64,000 nt of DNA from Pseudogymnoascus destructans. Taxonomy: Eukaryota; Ascomycota; Leotiomycetes; Thelebolales; Thelebolaceae. Position numbers and translations under genes: made by a program. This document shows, one piece after another, positions 63,870 to 64,000 of this stretch (position 1 is its first letter; each line of letters begins with the position of its first letter). Location: the NCBI RefSeq assembly GCF_001641265.1, contig NW_020167527.1, positions 434,001 to 498,000 on the forward strand, in the 5' to 3' direction. The notes beneath the pieces were generated by a model. The model was not told the origin of the DNA and did not search any database. It worked only from the letters and a program-made list of their open reading frames with translations.

Positions 63870-64000
63870 AATAGCAAACTGAGTGCAACGAATGTCAGTA
63901 TGACAATTAGCTCTTCAGGCGATGCAAAATGACCCTAAGCTAAGTGCTCGAGCTGCTGGAAAGCTCTATTCTGTCGATCATCAGAAGCTTAGTCGTCGTA

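Larger units (their letters stand above)
61653..63905 (+). repeat. LTR-N copy 1, complete but doubly interrupted
   Basis: Ends TGTAATGGTGGGTGCACC and GTCAGTATGACA, with a 5-bp duplication ATTAG. Subtracting the inner copies leaves 935 bp, the same size as copy 2 (936 bp). TG/CA ends and 5-bp duplications fit a solo LTR, although no coding internal region of this family is in the window. It contains copy 2 (TTAAG duplication) and LTR-P copy C (AATAG duplication). Confidence 0.88.
61518..64000 (+). mobile_element. pogoE: truncated by the window edge and split by LTR-N
   Basis: The 5' repeat ATGTGCGTGCATAACGAATG (a diverged relative of the pogoC end) starts after TA at 61516-61517. A transposase ORF opens at 61616 (MPQKNDERQVI). 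It is cut after 61652 by the LTR-N copy and resumes at 63911 (LQAMQNDPKLSARAAGKLYS) up to the window end. The 3' end lies outside. Confidence 0.82.
61616..64000 (+). pseudogene. pogoE transposase, N-terminal part, split by LTR insertion
   Basis: The frame before the insertion ends in VIL; ATTAG is duplicated at 61648-61652 and 63906-63910, and removing the insert with one duplicate keeps the frame through ALQAMQ and the HTH motif SVDHQKLSRR. The N-terminus is similar to pogoB and pogoC. With the insertion the protein is destroyed. Confidence 0.85.

Noticed and set aside
30200..64000. A centromere core, given the scm3 gene and nested repeats
   Set aside because: Centromere position is not encoded by scm3; the region has genes, modest AT content and ordinary transposons, so there is no support beyond association.

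Overview
The window looks like nuclear DNA of a filamentous ascomycete (Pezizomycotina; probably Dothideomycetes or Eurotiomycetes, but I cannot place it further). The evidence is short introns of 45-160 bp with CTAAC/CTAAT branch points, Pezizomycotina-type proteins (DSC3, a Utp12-domain protein, a Scm3 with Myb and Clr5 parts, a Zn2Cys6 regulator), and fungal Copia, chromoviral Gypsy and pogo/Fot1-type elements. All gene models and splice sites below were read by eye.

Bases 1-30160 are a gene-dense host half. In order: the 3' end of DSC3 (+, with a G-run frameshift), a TCP11/SOK1 protein (+), a Utp12-domain ribosome-biogenesis protein (+), a one-intron protein kinase (-), an unrecognised two-exon gene (-), a kinase-like protein with degenerate motifs (+), an eight-exon Zn2Cys6 protein (+), a TauD/TfdA-like dioxygenase (+), a gluconokinase-like protein (-), mitochondrial aspartate aminotransferase (-, with 3-nt and 10-nt microexons) sharing a divergent promoter with nicotinamide riboside kinase (+), and a type II membrane protein (+, again with a G-run frameshift). 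These are mostly unrelated housekeeping genes; I see no metabolic cluster.

Bases 30200-64000 are transposon-rich. They hold an integrase gene with a C-terminal Cys-rich tail and no reverse transcriptase; solo LTRs of a family I call LTR-P (TGTAAGG...CCTTACA); two decayed chromoviral Gypsy fragments (34.9-36.3 kb minus, 36.9-39.4 kb plus), each with a convergent ORF encoding a zinc-cluster-like protein; and a complete but mutated Ty1/Copia element (42534-48678, 354-bp LTRs, CGGAG duplication, half-tRNA primer site) sitting inside an LTR-P that itself sits inside a third retroelement. A host island (50.0-53.1 kb) holds an intact scm3 gene and a broken atg6 5' end.

From 53.4 kb to the end pogo-type elements are stacked. 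pogoD (53471-59391) interrupts a relic of a DUF3638-like gene and contains pogoB, which contains pogoA; each insertion is marked by a TA duplication. pogoC and a truncated pogoE follow. pogoE's transposase is split by a 935-bp LTR-like repeat (LTR-N, ATTAG duplication) that itself contains an inverted LTR-N (TTAAG duplication) and an LTR-P (AATAG duplication). The insertion order can therefore be read directly from the target-site duplications.
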